A DNA stretch of 64,000 nt. Source: Corynespora cassiicola. Its lineage: Eukaryota > Ascomycota > Dothideomycetes > Pleosporales > Corynesporascaceae. The DNA is taken from contig JAEUWY010000002.1 in assembly GCA_022059125.1 (NCBI GenBank), positions 2,170,001-2,234,000 on the forward strand. The letters are read 5' to 3'. Each line of letters begins with the position of its first letter. The first letter of the stretch is position 1. Below the pieces are notes generated by a model, which was not told the DNA's origin, made no database searches, and worked only from the letters and a program-made list of their open reading frames with translations. Shown one piece after another: positions 59,707-64,000 of the stretch. A program made the translations under genes and the position numbers.

Positions 59707-60065
59707 TATAATAAATTTTATCTGTATAAAATTTAAATTTACTTTCTAGTATTACGTACGTAATCTTAACTTCTAACTAAATTTTAATTTTAATTTTTAA
59801 TCTAACTTTAATTTAAGTCTAAATATCCAGCTATTTAAATTTTTTATTTTTTTATAACTAAAACAGCACTAAACTAAACTAGAAATAAAAAGTTTTAAAA
59901 AAAAATATAAAAAAACGTAATATTTTTAGATAGTTCTGTAGTTTAGAAATATTTTTTCGTATAAAACCTATAAGTTCCGACTTATAATTATTTTTTAGTT
60001 CTATAAACTCTTATTCTAAGTAGTATCTAAGCCGTATTAGAGATAAGTCGCCCTGTATTCTTACA
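59707..60065 (+). repeat. 3' LTR of G2
   Basis: 359 bp, partner of 50863-51221. Its first bases have decayed (TATAATAAA for TGTAACGAA). It ends TTCTTACA just before the CGTGT target duplication. Confidence 0.85.
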
Positions 60066-60070
60066 CGTGT

Positions 60071-63000
60071 TATATATTTTAAATAAAATTCTTTTTAATA
60101 GCTAAAAAGATAAAACTTATAAATATTTTATTATTTAATAATTAAAATATAGTTAGTAAAAGTATTATTAGTATTAGCAGTATATATAAAAGCAGTTAAA
60201 AAAAATTGTAACTTATTTATTTTAATAATATAAACTATAAGTAAGCAGATTATATAAGTAAATAGATTAGCTTTCTAACCACTTTACTGCGTACTACTAA
60301 TATTTATAATATTTTTACTAAAAGTTTTTTAATTATTAAATATTAAAAAATTTACAATTTTTATTTTTTTAGTTATTAAAAATAATTTAATTTAAAGTAT
60401 ATAACGCGCTGCTAATATTAACAAAATTCTATTTACTATATTATATAATTAACGTGTTAAATAATCTACGTAATATAATTACTAGTCTAACTTAAAATAG
60501 TAAACTAAACTTAAAAAAAAGTAATAATTATTTATATTTTTAAGCTAAATTTATAAGAATTTATACTTATACTAAAAACTATATATAATATAGCTAATTA
60601 ATTACTTACTATATAAAAAACTAACTACGTTAGTATTAACTAGTTTAATAACTTTATTAAGTATTAGCTAGATTTTTAAGTTTAATTAATCTGTTAATAA
60701 AATTACTAGTAAATTCTATATAAAATTTTTTAAAATTATTAGCTTTTAGTTTAAACTACTGTATTATATTAAAAAAATATAGTATTTTTAATAAAAATAT
60801 ATATAACTTTAATAAAACAGACTTTATACTAAGCTAAATATTAGTTTAATTAGTTATTATAGTATTAGAAAAACAAAGTTAACTAAAAAGTATTTAGCTA
60901 AATAATTAAAAATAAATTATAATAATTTAGAGAATTAACGCGTACAGCTAAATAAAAATTTTTTATTATTTTTATAAGTAAGTATTATTTTTTTAAATAG
61001 TATAAAAGTAATAATATTTTATTTAGTTAGTATATTATACTTAGCAAGATAAGCTAGATAATAAATAAGCTAAAAATATATTAGTTAAAGTATTTTAATA
61101 CTTCTATATAAAGTTATATAACAGATACTTATTAATTTTTTATTATTAATAGCTATAAAAGTTATAATTTTTTTACTTTTTAAAATTTTTATAAAAAAAA
61201 AAATTTATTATTTTTTATATATTTCTGTATTTATTATATTTTTTTTTACTTTTTAATATAGAGTGTTTTTTACTTTTAAAACAGGCTGTTAAAACTATAC
61301 TACAAGTTATAAGCAAAGCTAAAAAGTAAATAGCTGTTTAGATTAATTTTTAGAAATAAATACTAATAAAGTTACGTAAGTAAAATAATATACAATATAT
61401 TATACAGATTTCTATATTAGTAATAGAGTATAATAAGTTAATAGTTAATTTTAAATAATAGATTTACTAATAAAGTAAATATAATTATAGAGTATAATTA
61501 TACAAACTATATATATATATATCTAAAGTTTTTTACTTAGTACTATTTAGTTACTTAGTACTGCTAAATAGACTAATTAACTAAATATATTACGTAACTC
61601 GCTATAGTAGTATAACTTTATTAGCTCTATTATTAGCTTATATTTATAGCTTATAATACTATTTTTTTTTAATTTAGTTTAATTTTTTAAGCTAATATAT
61701 AACGTGTGGGTTTTTCTTGTTACTGCCTACTTTTATAATAATATCTAAAATACTAACAGTTTTTAGTACTGTCTACTATTATTATTTAGCTAATTTTATT
61801 AAAACTATAAAAAAAGTTATAGTTTAAAAGTATTTAACTTACGTAAAGTATAAATAAATATATAAAATATATATTTATTTTAAAAAGTATAATAAGTATT
61901 TATATTATAAATAGTAGTATAATATTTACGTTACTTAATCTAAGTTCTAGTATTTTACTAAAAAAAAAAAATTATAATAATAAATAAAGAAGTTACGCAA
62001 AGTATAGAATACAGCTATAAAAATATATAAAAAAATTTTAAAAAACTTATAGGTAGCGAAAGCTAAAAAAAAGCGGCTTTATTAATAAATAAACTTATTT
62101 AATTATTATATAAAAAAAGCTATATTAGTAAAAAAATAAAATTTAAAAAAATAAAAGTAGTAAAAATATAAAACGTTATTTAAAGTTTTTACTTTTAACA
62201 GTTTTTCTAAAAATTTTACTTTTAACTTTTTTTTAAGCACTTAAAGCGCTATTAAAAGTTTTTCTAATAATTTTTAGAAAGTACCCGTATTATCTACTAG
62301 TTTTTAAGTATTTAGTTATATATAATATATTACTTTTTTTAAGTATATTTTTTTTAATTATTTTTATATAGTAGTAAAAGTAATTTTATTTTTAGTTTTT
62401 TTTAAGTAGTTACTAATAGTTCTTTAGATTTCGTTCTAGTTTCTAAATATTTTCTAACTTTAAGTATTTTTTTTATTTAACTAACTATTTTTATATAAAA
62501 TAGTTATAATAAAGTTTATTTTATTCTATTTCGCGGTAGCTTACTAGCGCTTTTACTTTAAATTTAATTTTTTTTTTTTATTTTATAATAAAAGTATTTT
62601 TAAACTAGTATTTTAGCGTTAGCAGATTTTAATAATAATATATAAAATATTAAGTATATTTTAGTATTAGCAGAGAGTTAGAGTTTATAGTTAACTAATT
62701 TTTTTTATTTTAGAATTAAAAATAGTCCGACTTTAACGTAATCTAATTTTTTACTTAGTTATATTATTTAAAAAAATTTTATAAAAAAATATACTTTATT
62801 TTTTTTTTTAGCTAAAATACTATTTTTTATTTTTAGTTAATATAAAAAATAGTCTTACGTTATGCTGTTTTAATATTTTTTTATAATTATTTATAAAGTT
62901 TTTGTAGTTTTTTTAATTTATTTATTATTTAACTTATAACTAGCTTAATTCGTTTTTTTTTATTTTTAGTAATAAAAAATTTAAATATATTCTGTATAAT

Positions 63001-64000
63001 ACGTAATAAAAAAATTACTTTATTATAACTAATTTTTTATTATTAAATATAAGTTGTGCTATAAGTAGTAAAAATATTTAATTATTTTATTTTTAGTTAC
63101 TATATATCTGTAGATATATCTTTATAGTCTAATTTATTCTTTCTATTTCACTATCTGTCTATAAATAGTATACTATTAATAATTTTTTTTTAATTCTAAT
63201 AGCTAATATTAGTATTATCTAGTAGTTTAATATAAAAAATTTATCTCTGTTACTAATAATTAATTAAAGTAATTTATAGTATCTAATTATGTAATTTAGA
63301 AAAACTAATACTAATTCCAGCGTAGTATAGTTATTTATAAATAAAATTATTTTTATATATTTTATAAATTTATTTATAATTACTAAAATAGTATTATAAA
63401 ATACTTTAGAAACTAAGTTACAAAACGTTAGTAGTCTAGTAATAAAGTTTATAGTAATATTTATTTAAAGTTTATTTAGTATTTTTATAGTTTGTAGTTC
63501 TCTATATTAAGCGTATATACTATATTTATTTTTCTAATATATTATATATTTTTTAATAAATTTTATTATTTTGTTTTTTAATCTAGAGATATTGTACGTT
63601 TATTACATTAGTTTAATTATTTATTTAATATTTAAATATCTGTATAATAAATTTTTGTAATACTACTAAATAATAGTTTAATAAAAAAATTTTAGTACTT
63701 ATTAGTATACTGTTATAATAAAATTAATACTGTGTACTAGTTTTAAAATACTATCTAGTACTTACTTAAAAATAGCAGTTTTATTCGTTAACTTAGTTTT
63801 TATAATATCTATTTTTTAACTTAAAATATCTACTTTTTTATTTTTTTTATTTAGTATATAAATAATTTTAAATTTATACTGTTTTAGTTTTTTACTTTAT
63901 TTAGTATATTATTAGTCTAATAGTTTAGTTATTATAAATATTATTAGATTTTTATAGTTTAAATATACTGTAAATTTTAAACAGCTTTCTACGTAGATTT
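60071..64000. other. AT-rich sequence to window end, mostly unassigned
   Basis: It contains the right inverted arm (about 60400-60660) and a 255-bp stretch (61270-61525) matching the M element at 15770-16005. The rest, 61530-64000, has RIP-type composition, no terminal repeats that I could pair and no readable motif. Confidence 0.5.

Larger units (their letters stand above)
50863..60065 (+). mobile_element. Ty3/Gypsy chromovirus-type retrotransposon G2, complete, RIP-degraded, with a Tc1-A insert
   Basis: LTRs of 359 bp at 50863-51221 and 59707-60065 (start TGTAACGAA in the better copy, end TTCTTACA). Target duplication TATGT (50858-50862) versus CGTGT (60066-60070), which differ only by C/T and G/A. 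Without the Tc1 insert it is about 7.16 kb. Coding strand is plus: RT at about 55960-56330, chromodomain at about 58430-58590. The 5' half is shared with the fragment at 16778-19414. Confidence 0.85.
50610..60660. repeat. inverted repeat arms flanking retrotransposon G2
   Basis: The arm at about 50610-50860 and the arm at about 60400-60660 are reverse complements with scattered differences; for example ATAAATTTAGCTTAAAAATA occurs in the left arm (about 50735) and as its complement near 60540. G2 inserted immediately right of the left arm. Before that insertion, the arms would have been separated by about 330 bp (60071-60400). Confidence 0.7.
37211..64000. repeat. AT-rich RIP-degraded block IV
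   Basis: 26.8 kb, extending past the window end, of nested RIP-degraded transposons. The only open frame above 60 codons that I trust is the N-terminus of a Tc1-type transposase at 53746-54048. 37211-37829 and 50085-50862 hold no assigned element beyond those listed. Confidence 0.9.

Overview
The window looks like nuclear DNA of a filamentous ascomycete (Pezizomycotina). Genes have short introns of about 40-120 nt with CTNAY-like branch sites. One tRNA gene carries an intron. Gene families are typical of moulds (DUF6594, NB-ARC-TPR NLR, CmcJ/AsaB-like oxygenase, CorA-like with GMN). GC-balanced gene islands are separated by very AT-rich blocks full of C-to-T and G-to-A decay, the signature of repeat-induced point mutation (RIP). 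A two-compartment genome of this kind is well known in Dothideomycetes such as Leptosphaeria; the exact taxon is inference.

Layout. 1-13.9 kb is a gene-dense island: tRNA-Leu(CAA); a choline/ethanolamine phosphotransferase; a NIPSNAP-family mitochondrial protein; a large deaminase-like plus protein kinase fusion with C-terminal membrane helices; a DUF6594 membrane protein; and a retropepsin-like protein. 13.98-23.97 kb is a RIP-degraded stack of nested transposons that contains about 22 perfect CCCTAA telomere repeats where a retrotransposon breaks off. 23.98-27.8 kb is one intact fungal NLR gene (alpha/beta-hydrolase-like, NB-ARC, TPR) with nine exons. 28.3-31.8 kb is AT-rich. 31.8-33.9 kb is a small island with a five-exon CmcJ/AsaB-like oxygenase. 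33.9-35.1 kb is AT-rich. 35.1-37.2 kb is a CorA-like gene. 37.2-64 kb is one long RIP-degraded block.

The transposon layers can be partly ordered. Two Ty3/Gypsy families are visible. G1 has 217-bp LTRs (complete copy 38512-46351; 5' fragment 19415-20775). G2 has 359-bp LTRs, an RT and a chromodomain (complete copy 50863-60065; 5' fragment 16778-19414). Several Tc1/mariner-type elements have TA target sites. G1 sits inside a Tc1-A copy, which sits inside a Tc1-B copy that also received a Tc1-C copy. A second Tc1-A copy sits inside G2, and the other G2 copy preserves the matching empty site. No transposon here encodes an intact protein.

Functionally, the first genes are housekeeping (phospholipid synthesis, mitochondria, translation). 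The deaminase-kinase fusion, DUF6594 protein, NLR, oxygenase and CorA-like genes are the accessory set expected beside fast-changing compartments. The deaminase-kinase-membrane fusion and the interstitial telomere array are the two points most worth following up. Exon structures were built by hand from splice motifs and reading-frame continuity; there is no transcript support.
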